Below, one piece after another: positions 24,592-35,087 of a DNA stretch of 64,000 nucleotides. The stretch covers positions 1,887,001-1,951,000 of the forward strand of contig NZ_CP045851.1 in the NCBI RefSeq assembly GCF_009650215.1. Reading direction: 5' to 3'. This stretch comes from Actinomarinicola tropica (GTDB taxonomy: Bacteria > Actinomycetota > Acidimicrobiia > Acidimicrobiales > SKKL01). The translations under genes and the position numbers were made by a program. The notes under the pieces were generated by a model. It saw only the letters and a list, made by a program, of their open reading frames with translations. It did no database searches and was not told the DNA's origin. Position 1 is the first letter of the stretch. The number at the start of each line of letters is the position of its first letter.

Positions 24592-26112
24592 TCATCGATC
24601 GGACGACCCCAGCTGCTCCACGAGCTCGGCGGGGGTCTCGCAACGCTCCAACAACCTACCGACGTGGGCGCGCGTTCCACGGGACGGTTCCATCATCGGG
24701 ATGCGCCGCAGCGGGTCCTGCCCGACGTCGAAGACCATCGAGTCCCAGTTGGCCGCGACGACCGAGTCGCGCCAGCGGCGGAGGCAGGTGCCGCGGAAGT
24801 AGGCGCGGGTGTCCTCCGGCGGCTCCTCGATGGCGGCGGTGGCCGACGCGTCGTCGACCAGCTGCTCGAGGCCGAGGCGGGAGGCGAGCGAACGCTCGAC
24901 GCGCAGGTCGTGGTACTGGAGGTCGAGCGCGGCCAGGCGGGGGTGGTCCCAGTCGAGGCCGTCGCGCTCGCGGTAGCGCTCGATGAGCGACAGCTTGGCC
25001 GGCCAGTCGAGGCGGTCGGCGAGCCGCATCGGGTCGGCCTCCAGGTCGGTGAGGACCTCCTCCCACCGGACGAGGACTTGCTTGCCGACCTCCTCCCCCA
25101 CGACGTCGAGCCCGCGTGCCGCGGCGTAGGCGCGGGCCCGCTCGAGGAGGTGCCACTGCACCTCGAGCGCCGTCGTGGTCGTGCCGTCGGCCAGCGGCAG
25201 GGGACGCCGGAGGCCGAGGTCGTAGGAGACGTGGCGGAGGGCCTGCACGGGCGCGGCGAAGCGGATCTCGCGCTCGAGCCAGTCGTCCTCGATCATCGCG
25301 AGGACGATCGACGTGGTCCCGACCTTCAGGAAGGTGGCCAGCTGGGCCATGTTGGCGTCGCCCACGATGACGTGGAGCCGCCGGTACTTCTGGGCGTCGG
25401 CGTGCGGCTCGTCGCGGGTGTTGACGATCGGCCGCTTGAGGGTCGTCTCGAGCCCGACCTCCTCCTCGAAGAAGTCGGCGCGCTGGGTGATCTGGAACGG
25501 GACCTCGTCGCGTCCGATGCCCGGGACTTCGGACCCGACCTTGCCCGCGCCGCCGAAGATCTGGCGCGTGACGAAGTGCGGGGTGATGTGGGTGACCACG
25601 CGCCCGAACGGCACGAGCCGGTCCATCAGGTAGTTCTCGTGGCAGCCGTAGGAGTTGCCCTTGCCGTCGCTGTTGTTCTTGTAGACGACGATCTCCTGGC
25701 CCGGTGGGAGGCTCGACGACGCCGCGGCCATCGAGCGCCGGAGGATCAGCTCGGCGGCCCGGTCGTAGCGCACCACGTCGAGGGCGTCGCCGCACTCCGG
25801 CGTGGAGAGCTCGGGGTGGGCGTGGTCGACGTAGTACCGGGCGCCGTTGGTGAGCACGGTGTTGACGAGGTGCGTCTCGACCTCGGGTGCGAGCGAGCCG
25901 AGCGAGGAGGCGTCGCCCCGCGCGTCGTTGCCGGGGGACTCGTCCTCGAAGTCCCACCCGACCGGCGCCGTGCGGCCGGCTCGGGGCGGCGTGGTGGCCG
26001 CGATGTACGCGTTGATGAGCGTCGAGGAGGCCGCGATCGGGTTGGAGTCGTCCGCGCCCCGGACGACGATCCCGTACTCGGTCTCGATCCCGACGATCTT
26101 GCGCGTGGCCAC
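24592..26112 (-). CDS. dop: Depupylase/deamidase Dop
   Basis: 506-residue homologue of PafA that removes Pup from proteins. VGIETEYGIVV gives E10; YYVDHAHPELSTPECGD contains the nucleophile-associated D96. The Dop-specific loop occupies roughly residues 40-78. [20 protein letters not shown] and [20 protein letters not shown] are shared active-site segments. As this genome's Pup already ends in Glu, depupylation rather than deamidation should be its main job. GTG start placed exactly for leaderless transcription. Confidence 0.95.
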   Translation of the reverse strand: MATRKIVGIETEYGIVVRGADDSNPIAASSTLINAYIAATTPPRAGRTAPVGWDFEDESPGNDARGDASSLGSLAPEVETHLVNTVLTNGARYYVDHAHPELSTPECGDALDVVRYDRAAELILRRSMAAASSSLPPGQEIVVYKNNSDGKGNSYGCHENYLMDRLVPFGRVVTHITPHFVTRQIFGGAGKVGSEVPGIGRDEVPFQITQRADFFEEEVGLETTLKRPIVNTRDEPHADAQKYRRLHVIVGDANMAQLATFLKVGTTSIVLAMIEDDWLEREIRFAAPVQALRHVSYDLGLRRPLPLADGTTTTALEVQWHLLERARAYAAARGLDVVGEEVGKQVLVRWEEVLTDLEADPMRLADRLDWPAKLSLIERYRERDGLDWDHPRLAALDLQYHDLRVERSLASRLGLEQLVDDASATAAIEEPPEDTRAYFRGTCLRRWRDSVVAANWDSMVFDVGQDPLRRIPMMEPSRGTRAHVGRLLERCETPAELVEQLGSSDR

Positions 26113-26118
26113 GTCGTG

Positions 26119-26124
26119 ACCCTA
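26119..26124 (-). promoter_or_regulatory. -10 box TAGGGT, leaderless start of dop-pup-prcBA
   Basis: TAGGGT on the minus strand, last base 7 nt from the GTG at 26112; could drive dop, pup, prcB and prcA. Confidence 0.5.
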
Positions 26125-26152
26125 CCTGTGGGGGACGAACGACCCGCCGCGA

Positions 26153-27943
26153 CTAGAGGTACTGGCCGGTGGCGACGCGCTCGATGGCGCGGCCGCCCTC
26201 GGGCTCCTCCCGCTCCTTCTGCACCAGGGTGCGGACGTAGACGATCCGCTCGCCCTTCTTGCCCGAGATCTTCGCCCAGTCGTCGGGGTTGGTGGTGTTC
26301 GGGAGGTCCTCGTGCTCCTTGTACTCCTGGCGGATCGAGGCGAGCAGGTCGTCGGTGCGGATGCCGGGCGGCCCGCCCTCGATGACCCGCTTGATCGCCA
26401 GCTTCTTCGCCCGGCGCACGATGTTCTCGATCATGGCCCCGGACGAGAAGTCCTTGAAGTACATGATCTCCTTGTCACCGTTCTGGTAGGTGACCTCGAG
26501 GAACTGGTTCGCCTCGTCGGCGCGGTACATCTGCTCGACGGTGTCCTCGATCATCGAGCGGACGGCCTTCTCCGGGTCGCCGCCGCCCCGGGACGCGATC
26601 TCGTCGGCGTCGATCGGCAGGTCGGAGGTGAGGTAGCGGGCGAAGATCGAGGCCGCCGACGTCTCGTCGGGACGCTCGATCTTGATCTTCACGTCGAGGC
26701 GGCCCGGCCGGAGGATGGCGGGGTCGATGAGGTCCTCACGGTTGGAGGCGCCGATGACGATGACGTTCTTCAGGGTCTCGACGCCGTCGATCTCGGCGAG
26801 GAGCTGGGGCACGATCGTCGACTCCATGTCGGAGCTGATGCCGGTGCCACGGGTACGGAAGAGCGACTCCATCTCGTCGAAGAACACGATGACGGGCCAG
26901 CCCTCCTCCGACTTCTCGCGGGCCCGCTGGAAGACGAGGCGGATCTGGCGCTCGGTCTCGCCGACGTACTTGTTGAGCAGCTCGGGGCCCTTGATGTTGA
27001 GGAAGTAGCTGCGGGCCTCGTGGTCGCCGCTGACCTCGGCGACCTTCGTGGCGAGCGAGTTGGCCACGGCCTTGGCGATGAGCGTCTTGCCGCACCCGGG
27101 CGGCCCGTACAGCAGGATCCCCTTCGGGGCGGGCAGTCGGTACTCGGCGAAGAGCCGCTGGTGGAGGAAGGGCAGCTCGACGGCGTCGACGATGGCCTCG
27201 ATCTGCTGGTCGAGGCCGCCGACGTCGGCGTAGGAGATGTCGGGCACCTCCTCGAGCACGAGCTCCTCGACCTCCGGTCGGGGCAGCCGTTCGAGCACCA
27301 GGCCCGAGCGCGGGTCGAACAGCATCGTGTCGCCCGAGCGCAGCCGCTGGACGTCGAGCCCCTCGACGATGTCGACGACGCGCTCCTCGTCGGCCCGGCC
27401 GACGACGAGGGCCCGGCGACCGTCGGCGAGCACCTCCTTCAGGGTGACGACCTCACCGGTGCCCTCGGGTCCGCGGGCGAGCACGACGTTGAGCGACTCG
27501 TTGAGCACGACCTCTTGGCCGCGGGACAGCTCGACGTCACGGAGCTCGGGGTGGAGCTCGACGCGCATCTTGCGCCCGCCGGAGTGGACGTCGATGGTGC
27601 CGTCGTCGTTGTGGCCGAGGTAGGTGCCGTACGCCGACGGCGGCTGCGTGAGCTTCTCGACCTCCTCGCGCAGGGCGGCGATGTGCTCTCGCGCCTCGCG
27701 CAGGGTGTAGGTGAGCTTCTCGTTCTGGGAGATGGCCTGCGCCAGCTGGCCCTTGGTCTCGAGCACCCGCTCCTCGAGCGTGCGGACGCGCTTGGGCGCG
27801 TCCTGCAGGCGGCGGCGCAGGTTGCCGACCTCCTCCTCGTAGGCCGACGCGATCTCGCGCAGCTCGGCGAGGTCCGCGTGGGCGAGCCGGGCTGCGAGCT
27901 CCTGGGGCTGCTCGGCGGGGCGGTCGACGCTCTCGTCATCCAC
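26153..27943 (-). CDS. arc: Proteasome-associated AAA ATPase Arc/Mpa
   Basis: 596-residue hexameric unfoldase feeding pupylated proteins into the 20S core. N-terminal coiled coil (about 15-100) captures Pup; two OB-type domains follow (about 100-225); AAA domain has Walker A GPPGCGKT (280-287) and Walker B VFFDEMES (353-360), sensor and arginine-finger region [12 protein letters not shown]. It ends GQYL, resembling the penultimate-Tyr motif that docks to the proteasome alpha ring. The GTG start is immediately downstream of a -10 box. Confidence 0.96.
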   Translation of the reverse strand: MDDESVDRPAEQPQELAARLAHADLAELREIASAYEEEVGNLRRRLQDAPKRVRTLEERVLETKGQLAQAISQNEKLTYTLREAREHIAALREEVEKLTQPPSAYGTYLGHNDDGTIDVHSGGRKMRVELHPELRDVELSRGQEVVLNESLNVVLARGPEGTGEVVTLKEVLADGRRALVVGRADEERVVDIVEGLDVQRLRSGDTMLFDPRSGLVLERLPRPEVEELVLEEVPDISYADVGGLDQQIEAIVDAVELPFLHQRLFAEYRLPAPKGILLYGPPGCGKTLIAKAVANSLATKVAEVSGDHEARSYFLNIKGPELLNKYVGETERQIRLVFQRAREKSEEGWPVIVFFDEMESLFRTRGTGISSDMESTIVPQLLAEIDGVETLKNVIVIGASNREDLIDPAILRPGRLDVKIKIERPDETSAASIFARYLTSDLPIDADEIASRGGGDPEKAVRSMIEDTVEQMYRADEANQFLEVTYQNGDKEIMYFKDFSSGAMIENIVRRAKKLAIKRVIEGGPPGIRTDDLLASIRQEYKEHEDLPNTTNPDDWAKISGKKGERIVYVRTLVQKEREEPEGGRAIERVATGQYL

Positions 27944-27950
27944 GAGGTCG

Positions 27951-27956
27951 AACCTA
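27951..27956 (-). promoter_or_regulatory. -10 box TAGGTT, leaderless start of arc
   Basis: TAGGTT on the minus strand ends 8 nt from the GTG at 27943. Confidence 0.45.
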
Positions 27957-28026
27957 CACGGATGACCCCGAGAGCGGGCGCCGCCGGGTTTCCCTGCCGA
28001 TTTCCGTGTTTATTCCCGGTTGCGGC

Positions 28027-28032
28027 TACACT
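28027..28032 (+). promoter_or_regulatory. -10 box TACACT of the ferredoxin gene
   Basis: TACACT would start transcription near 28039, leaving a leader of about 65 nt before the ATG; no clear -35 box was found. Confidence 0.35.
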
Positions 28033-28105
28033 GCCCCCACGACCCGCGGCAGCCTCGACGCTGCGGCGGCAGCCCCCCAAACCACCACAGCGAGGTGCCA
28101 CTCCC

Positions 28106-28348
28106 ATGGGCATGAAGGTCTGGATCGACCAGGATCTCTGCACCGGCGACGGTCTCTGCGAGGAGATCGCCCCCGACGTCTTCACCCTGCTCGACGACGG
28201 GCTGGCCTACGTGAAGGAGGGCTCGAAGGTGTACTCCGACCCGGGTGGCCCCGAGGGCCTGGCCAACGTGCCGGCCGGCCAGGAGGACGCCGTCATCGAG
28301 TCGGCCGAGGAGTGCCCCGGGGAGTGCATCTTCATCGAGGTCGAGTGA
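28106..28348 (+). CDS. Ferredoxin, 3Fe-4S type
   Basis: 80-residue electron carrier. Cysteines are spaced C-x5-C in LCTGDGLCEEIAPDVF and C-P in EECPGECIF near the C-terminus, the pattern of single-cluster 3Fe-4S ferredoxins that donate electrons to cytochrome P450s and similar enzymes; an additional Cys follows the CP by three residues. ATG at 28106 used; a second ATG two codons later is equally possible. It diverges from arc; a functional link with the proteasome is not shown. Confidence 0.88.
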   Translation: MGMKVWIDQDLCTGDGLCEEIAPDVFTLLDDGLAYVKEGSKVYSDPGGPEGLANVPAGQEDAVIESAEECPGECIFIEVE

Positions 28349-28480
28349 TCCGCTGACCGACGTCCGGTCGCAGTTCGAGGAGGGTGGACGCCACGGCGTC
28401 GACCCTCCTCGTCGCGTCATGGGCCACCATGGCGTCCCGGCGACGCCGACCCGGTGGCGTCGCCCCACGAGGAGGAACGG

Positions 28481-30109
28481 ATGCGAGATCGACCTGCGGC
28501 GCGCGCCGGCACCGGCACGACGTTGCTCGTCGCCGCGCTGCTCGTCGTCCCGACGGCCTGGACGCTCGTGCGTTCCCTGTCCGGCGCCTCGTGGCTCGTC
28601 GGCTCGGCGACGTCGACGGTCGTCAACGCCGCGGTGTGGATCGTGGGCGTCACGCTCGGCACGGTGGTGGTCGCCGGGTTCCTCACCTGGCTGCTCGCTC
28701 CGCTCCGGCGCCGGGCCTGGTTGACGTCGCTCCTCCTCGTCCCGGCGGCCTCGACGCTCGCGACCGTCGCCGTGGTCTGGAGGGCGACGTTCGCGTTCCG
28801 CCCGGACGGACGCGGCCAGGTCGGCCTGGTGAACGAGGTGCTGACGACGGTGGGGCTCTCCCCCGTCGCCTGGCTCACCCAGGAGCCGCTCGTCAACACG
28901 GTCGTGCTCGCGACGTCCCTCGTCTGGGTGCTCGCAGGGCCGGCGACGGCGCTCCTCCTCGCCCGGCTCGACCAGGGGGCGGGAGGACCGACCCGCCGGT
29001 CGCCGCACGACCTCGTCGTGGAGCTGCGGCCCACCGGAGCGCTGGTCGCCGTCGTCGCCGCGGTCGTGGCGGCGCGCAGCTTCGACCTCGTGTGGGTCGC
29101 GACGTCGGGCTCCTTCGGCACCCACGTGCCGGCCACCCGCGCCGTCGACCTCTCGCTGGTGGCGTCGCAGCCCGGCCGCGGTGCCGCCCTGGCCTCCCTC
29201 GTCGTGGTGATCTCCCTCGCCCTCGGGGCGGTCGGCTGGTGGGTCCTCGGCCGCCGCGGCGGCCCACACGCCGGCGCGGGCACCGGCCGGCGGGGTCGCC
29301 ACCGGCGCCGCTCGCGCGACGCGACCGGCGACCGACGTGACGGGCTGCGCACGGCGGCGGCCTGGGTGGTGGTCGTCCTCGCGCTGCTCCCGGTCGTCGG
29401 CCTCGTGCTCGACGCCGCCCGGCCCGCCGAGGACGTCGCCAGCTCCGGTTGGTGGACCTGGCCGACCTCCCCCGACCTCGACCCGACCTCGCTGCAGGCC
29501 GCACTCGACCCCGACGTCGGCGGCATGTGGCCCGCCGTCCTCGACTCGCTGCTCGTCGCCGTCCCCGCCACCGCCCTCGCCCTCGCGGCCGGTCTGCTGA
29601 TCGGGCGTGGCATGGAGGTTCGGGGCGGTGCCGACGACCGTCGGCGGCGCACGGCGCTGGTCGCCCTGGTGCTCCTCCCGGCCGTCGCCGTCGTCCTGCC
29701 GGTGGCGCGCCTGGCGGCGGACGTCGACGTCACCGCCGTCCGGCTCGGCCTCGTCTGGCTCGTGCTGGCGGCGCTCACCTCCCCGATCGTCGCCCTGCTC
29801 GACGTCCGCAGCCGACCAGCGCGACGGGCGCCGGGCGACGTGGTGGCGCTGGCGGCCGTGCCGTTCGTGGTCGCCTGGAGCGACCTGCTCGTCGGTGGCA
29901 CCGTCCTCGGCGGCACCGAGGCCACCGTGCGACCGGTGACGCTGCAGCTCGCCGAGCTCGTGTCGCGCCGTGGCGAGGAGCTGCACCTCGTGGCGGCGGC
30001 GGGCGTCGTGGCCGCCCTCGTCCCCGTCGTCGTCGTCCTCTCGACGTGGCGTCGCCTCCTCGACGTCGCCACCCGGACGCCCGACGCTCAGAGCGAGGTC
30101 ACCGCGTAG
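28481..30109 (+). CDS. Fused MalF/MalG-like ABC permease without EAA loops
   Basis: 542 residues with about 12 membrane spans in two sets of six, separated by an Arg/Gly-rich linker near residues 255-285. The first half has MalF/UgpA-like GLVNEVLTTVGLSPVAWL and AARSFDLVWVATSG. The second half has MalG-like segments (LDSLLVAVPATALALAAGLL; FVVAWSDLLVGG). The EAA coupling motif that docks the ATPase is not recognisable in either half. ATG at 28481 follows AGGAGG. A MalK/UgpC-type ATPase lies 3.7 kb downstream on the other strand. Could be a working fused importer, or a diverged protein no longer coupled to ATP. Confidence 0.6.
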   Translation: MRDRPAARAGTGTTLLVAALLVVPTAWTLVRSLSGASWLVGSATSTVVNAAVWIVGVTLGTVVVAGFLTWLLAPLRRRAWLTSLLLVPAASTLATVAVVWRATFAFRPDGRGQVGLVNEVLTTVGLSPVAWLTQEPLVNTVVLATSLVWVLAGPATALLLARLDQGAGGPTRRSPHDLVVELRPTGALVAVVAAVVAARSFDLVWVATSGSFGTHVPATRAVDLSLVASQPGRGAALASLVVVISLALGAVGWWVLGRRGGPHAGAGTGRRGRHRRRSRDATGDRRDGLRTAAAWVVVVLALLPVVGLVLDAARPAEDVASSGWWTWPTSPDLDPTSLQAALDPDVGGMWPAVLDSLLVAVPATALALAAGLLIGRGMEVRGGADDRRRRTALVALVLLPAVAVVLPVARLAADVDVTAVRLGLVWLVLAALTSPIVALLDVRSRPARRAPGDVVALAAVPFVVAWSDLLVGGTVLGGTEATVRPVTLQLAELVSRRGEELHLVAAAGVVAALVPVVVVLSTWRRLLDVATRTPDAQSEVTA

Positions 30110-33100
30110 CTGCCCGGGGCGGTCGCCTTCGCGCGGTACATCGCCTGGTCGGCCCGCTGCACCGCGGCGGTGGGGTCCTCGCTCGCCGGGTGCGACAGCG
30201 CGACGCCGATCGAGGCGCTCACCCGCACCTCTCGGCCACCGACGTCGATCGGCGCCGCCGCCACCTCGGTGAGGCGGTCGGCCACGACGCTCGCGGCGGC
30301 GTCGTCCACGTCGCGCAGCAGGATGGCGAACTCGTCGCCCCCGAGGCGGCAGACGAGGTCGTCGGGACGTCCACCGGGACGCGACCGGACGTTGTCGTCG
30401 AAGCGGGTGGCGATGACGCGGAGCACCTCGTCGCCGGCGTCGTGCCCCAAGGTGTCGTTGACCGGCTTGAAGTCGTCGAGGTCGACGAAGAGCACGGCGA
30501 ACCGCTCGCCGATGCCGACCGACAGCTCCTCGAGCGACTCGCCGAGGCGTCGCCGGTTGGGCAGCCCGGTCAGCGGGTCACGACGGGACTGCTCACGCAG
30601 CCGCTCCTGGAGCCCGTGCCGCACCGTGACGTCGTGGCAGGTCAGCAGGAGGCCCCGCACCTCGGCGTGGTGGCGCAGGTCGCTGGCGTGGACGTCGAAC
30701 CACCGCCACCGTCCGGCGGCGTCCTCGACGCGGATGTCGGTCGCGCCGCCTGCTCCGGACCGTCGGCTCCCCACGAGAAGGTCCACGATCCGGTCGCGGT
30801 CGTCGGGGTGGACCAGGTCGATCAGGCCGGACCCGAGCCGGAAGCCGGGCGGGTACCCGAGGAGGTGCTCGACGGCCGAGCTGATGAAGCGGACGTCCCC
30901 GCGCCCGTCGAGCACGAGGATGAGGTCGTGGGCGTTGCGCAGCAGCGCGGTCAGGCGCGCCTCGGACCGGCGCACCGCACGCTCGCGACGGTGGTTGGAC
31001 ACCGCCAGGCCGAGGATCGTGGCGGCGAGCACGCCGCCGTAGCTGAGGTCGCGCCGGGTCGTGCCGACACGCAGGTCGGCGAAGAACTCGTCCTCGGGCA
31101 CGGAGAACGCCAGGTACGTGCGCTCGTAGGACGACGTCATCGGCGAGACCGCGGCGAAGGTGCCCTCCGAGGACAGGTCGGCGACGTCGTCGACCTCGAT
31201 CTCGGCGAGGTCGGCGGGATCGGCGAGCTGCGTCCCGATCAGGTCCGGATCCCACGAGGCGTAGACGCGGCCGTCCGCCGAGAGCAGCGACCAACCACCG
31301 TTCGGCTGCCCTGACGACCCTCCCTGCTGCAACGCCGCCTGGCTCGGACCGTCGCGGAGGGACAGGCCGAGGGCCAGGACCCCGGCCACCTCGCCCTCCC
31401 GCTCGATCGGCACCAGGTAGTAGCTCCGCGGCGTGTCGGCGTCGGCGACCGAGGCCAGCTGCTGGGCGTGGCCGTCGAGGACGCGGGGCCATGCGGGGTG
31501 GTCGGCACCGACCGCGGCGGGGTGATCAGCCGGGAAGGAGGCGACGACGTCGCCGCCCGGGGAGAGGAGCAGGGCGGTGGCACCCTCGCCCATGCGATCG
31601 GAGGTGGCGAAGGCCTCGAGGACGGCCGCGTCGACCGGTCCCCCATCCAGGGACCAGGGGGCCGACGTGACGGTGCCCGTGAGGTGCTCGGCCGCGTAGG
31701 CGTCGGAGTAGAACGCCGCGGCGCGCACCACGAAGCGGCTCTGCTGCTCGACGCGCTCCTCCTCGGCGGCGACGCGCCGTTCGTCGGTCTGGCGGAGCCC
31801 GAACCAACCGATGAGCGCCACGAGCAGCGCAGCGACGACGACGGGTGCGCTGGCGACGAGCCGTCGACTGGCCGCCGGCCCACCGGTCGGGCCCGGCGGA
31901 CCCGACCGGGTCTCCTCCTCGGTCGTCGCCTGTGCGGAGGGGCATCCATCGACCGCGGCGGACGGGACGACGTGCACCGACAGGGGCGGCGGGGCGACGA
32001 AGGCCTCCTCCGATGCCGCGACGACCGAGCCCCGACCGAGCCGCTTGGCCTCGTACATCGCCTCGTCGCCGATGCGGATCAGCTGGTCGGCGGTGAGGAC
32101 GTCGTCCTCGTCCCGGACGACCGCGAGCCCGACGCTGGCGTCGATGTGCACGATGTTCGTCCCGACGGCGATCGGGGCGCGCAGCGAGGTGCGGAGCGCC
32201 TCCGCGAGCTGTCGGGCCGCGTCCTCGTCCATGCCCTCGGCGACCACGACGAACTCGTCGCCACCGAGGCGCGCCGGCCATGCCGCGGGGCCGGCGACGG
32301 CGCGGAGCCGCCGTGCGACCGTCTCGAGCACGGCGTCGCCGGCGTCGTGGCCGAGCGTGTCGTTGACCGGCTTGAACCGGTCGAGGTCGATGTACAGGAG
32401 GGCGACGGACCGGACCGGCCCCGCGGCGAGGAGCTCGTCGAGGCGCTGGCCGAGGAGCGGCCGGTTCGGCAGCCCCGTCAGCCGGTCGTGCGTCGTCTGG
32501 TGCAGCAGCTCGTCCTGGAGCTCCTTGCGCGCCCCCACCTCGTGGCACGTGAGGAGGATCCCACCGACGTCGGGATCGTCGCGCAGGTCGCGCGCCTCGA
32601 CGTCGAACCACCGTCGGGTGCCGTCGGCGGCGAGCAGCTCGACGTCGTGCAGCGGTCCCCGCCCGGGCTCGGCGAGGAGCCGGTCGAGGACGTCGCGGTG
32701 CGCCTCGTGTGCCAGCTCGCGCAGCGGCCGGCCGACCCACCGGCGTGCGTCGTGGCCGAGCAGGCCCTCGATCGCGGGGCTGACGAAGCCGAGCACGCCC
32801 GTCTCCGTGGTGACGAGGACGAGGTCCTGGCTGTTGCGCAGGAGCGCACGCACGCGCGCCTCCTCCCTGCGGGCGGTCCGCTCCCGCAGGTACTGCGTCC
32901 CGGCCACCCCGCCCACGGCGATGACCAGCAGCACGACGAGCGTGCGGTTCCGGCCCCGCTCGGCCTCGCGCAGGTCGCCGTAGAGCAGGTCGGTCTCCTG
33001 ATCGAAGACCAGGCCGAAGCCGCCCCGGAGCTCGATGCCGGCGTACGAGTGCTCGACGCCGTCGCGCAGCGCCGTCCAACCGCTCACCTCGTCGGGCGAG

Positions 33101-33777
33101 AGCGCGGCGACCTCCTGCGGGGTGAGGACGGCGGTGCCCAGGCGGTCCGCGGACCACGCGTTGTAGGCGACGCCCCGGCGGTCGACGACCGCGAAGCCGC
33201 CGGGCGCGCCGTTGAGCGACCCCAGTTGCTCGAAGAACGCCTGCCCGACCGACCCGTCGGCGACGCGGGTGACGACGACGACCGCCCACGGCGAGGGCTC
33301 CCCGATCGGCACGAGCGTCGCGACCGCGGTGCGGCCGTCGACGTCGATGACGTCGCTCGTGGCCGCTCGGCCCGAGAGGGCCTCGTCCCACGCGCCGCCG
33401 AGGTCCTCTGCCGTGAGTGCGCTGCCGTCCGGCTGGGCGGCGACGAGCTCCCCGCTCCGGTCGATCAGGGCCACGACGCCCGCGTCCTCACCCGTCCGGA
33501 GCGAGGCGAGGAGCGCCGCGTTGCCCGCGGGGTCGTCAGGAGCGAAGGGCGTCCGCTGGACGAGGTCGGAGAGCGACTCGGCGTCGCTCGCGTCCTCGGC
33601 GTTCTCCTTCAAGCCGTCGATCGTGTGCACCCGCGACGCGAACCGGGTGCGCTCGGCGACCGCCAGGTTGTCGGATCCGATCCGGAGCGCGATGCCGCCG
33701 AGGACCGCGATCACGATCAGCGCGCCGAGCGCCGGGATGGCGCGGCGCACGGCGAGAGCCGCGACAGGAGCGTTCAC
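30088..33777 (-). CDS. Tandem-duplicated membrane diguanylate cyclase (two sensor-PAS-GGDEF units)
   Basis: 1229 residues in two homologous units. Unit 1: TM (about 14-33), extracytoplasmic sensor (34-277), TM (278-296), PAS (about 310-415), GGDEF (about 425-590) with GGDEF at 505-509. Unit 2: TM (about 643-661), sensor (662-908), TM (910-926), PAS (about 940-1050), GGDEF at 1146-1150. Both GGDEF motifs are intact, so both may make cyclic di-GMP. Only unit 2 has an inhibitory-site RxxD (RPDD, 1137-1140) five residues before GGDEF. No EAL domain. The 3' end overlaps the convergent permease gene by 22 bp. Confidence 0.9.
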   Translation of the reverse strand: MNAPVAALAVRRAIPALGALIVIAVLGGIALRIGSDNLAVAERTRFASRVHTIDGLKENAEDASDAESLSDLVQRTPFAPDDPAGNAALLASLRTGEDAGVVALIDRSGELVAAQPDGSALTAEDLGGAWDEALSGRAATSDVIDVDGRTAVATLVPIGEPSPWAVVVVTRVADGSVGQAFFEQLGSLNGAPGGFAVVDRRGVAYNAWSADRLGTAVLTPQEVAALSPDEVSGWTALRDGVEHSYAGIELRGGFGLVFDQETDLLYGDLREAERGRNRTLVVLLVIAVGGVAGTQYLRERTARREEARVRALLRNSQDLVLVTTETGVLGFVSPAIEGLLGHDARRWVGRPLRELAHEAHRDVLDRLLAEPGRGPLHDVELLAADGTRRWFDVEARDLRDDPDVGGILLTCHEVGARKELQDELLHQTTHDRLTGLPNRPLLGQRLDELLAAGPVRSVALLYIDLDRFKPVNDTLGHDAGDAVLETVARRLRAVAGPAAWPARLGGDEFVVVAEGMDEDAARQLAEALRTSLRAPIAVGTNIVHIDASVGLAVVRDEDDVLTADQLIRIGDEAMYEAKRLGRGSVVAASEEAFVAPPPLSVHVVPSAAVDGCPSAQATTEEETRSGPPGPTGGPAASRRLVASAPVVVAALLVALIGWFGLRQTDERRVAAEEERVEQQSRFVVRAAAFYSDAYAAEHLTGTVTSAPWSLDGGPVDAAVLEAFATSDRMGEGATALLLSPGGDVVASFPADHPAAVGADHPAWPRVLDGHAQQLASVADADTPRSYYLVPIEREGEVAGVLALGLSLRDGPSQAALQQGGSSGQPNGGWSLLSADGRVYASWDPDLIGTQLADPADLAEIEVDDVADLSSEGTFAAVSPMTSSYERTYLAFSVPEDEFFADLRVGTTRRDLSYGGVLAATILGLAVSNHRRERAVRRSEARLTALLRNAHDLILVLDGRGDVRFISSAVEHLLGYPPGFRLGSGLIDLVHPDDRDRIVDLLVGSRRSGAGGATDIRVEDAAGRWRWFDVHASDLRHHAEVRGLLLTCHDVTVRHGLQERLREQSRRDPLTGLPNRRRLGESLEELSVGIGERFAVLFVDLDDFKPVNDTLGHDAGDEVLRVIATRFDDNVRSRPGGRPDDLVCRLGGDEFAILLRDVDDAAASVVADRLTEVAAAPIDVGGREVRVSASIGVALSHPASEDPTAAVQRADQAMYRAKATAPGSYAVTSL

Positions 33778-33846
33778 ACGTGGCAGGTCGGCGGCGACGG
33801 CCCTCTGATCAGCCTCCGGTCAGAAGTTGGGCCGTTCGTCCCTGCC

Positions 33847-35019
<1,173 letters not shown>

Positions 35020-35052
35020 CGGCACCCCCTGAGCGCTCGTCGTCGGCTCCCG

Positions 35053-35058
35053 ACCGTA
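35053..35058 (-). promoter_or_regulatory. -10 box TACGGT of the ABC ATPase gene
   Basis: TACGGT on the minus strand; transcript start near 35046, leader of about 27 nt containing AGGGGG. Confidence 0.4.
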
Positions 35059-35087
35059 GCGCACGGGCCCGGCCGGCAGCGGGTGCG

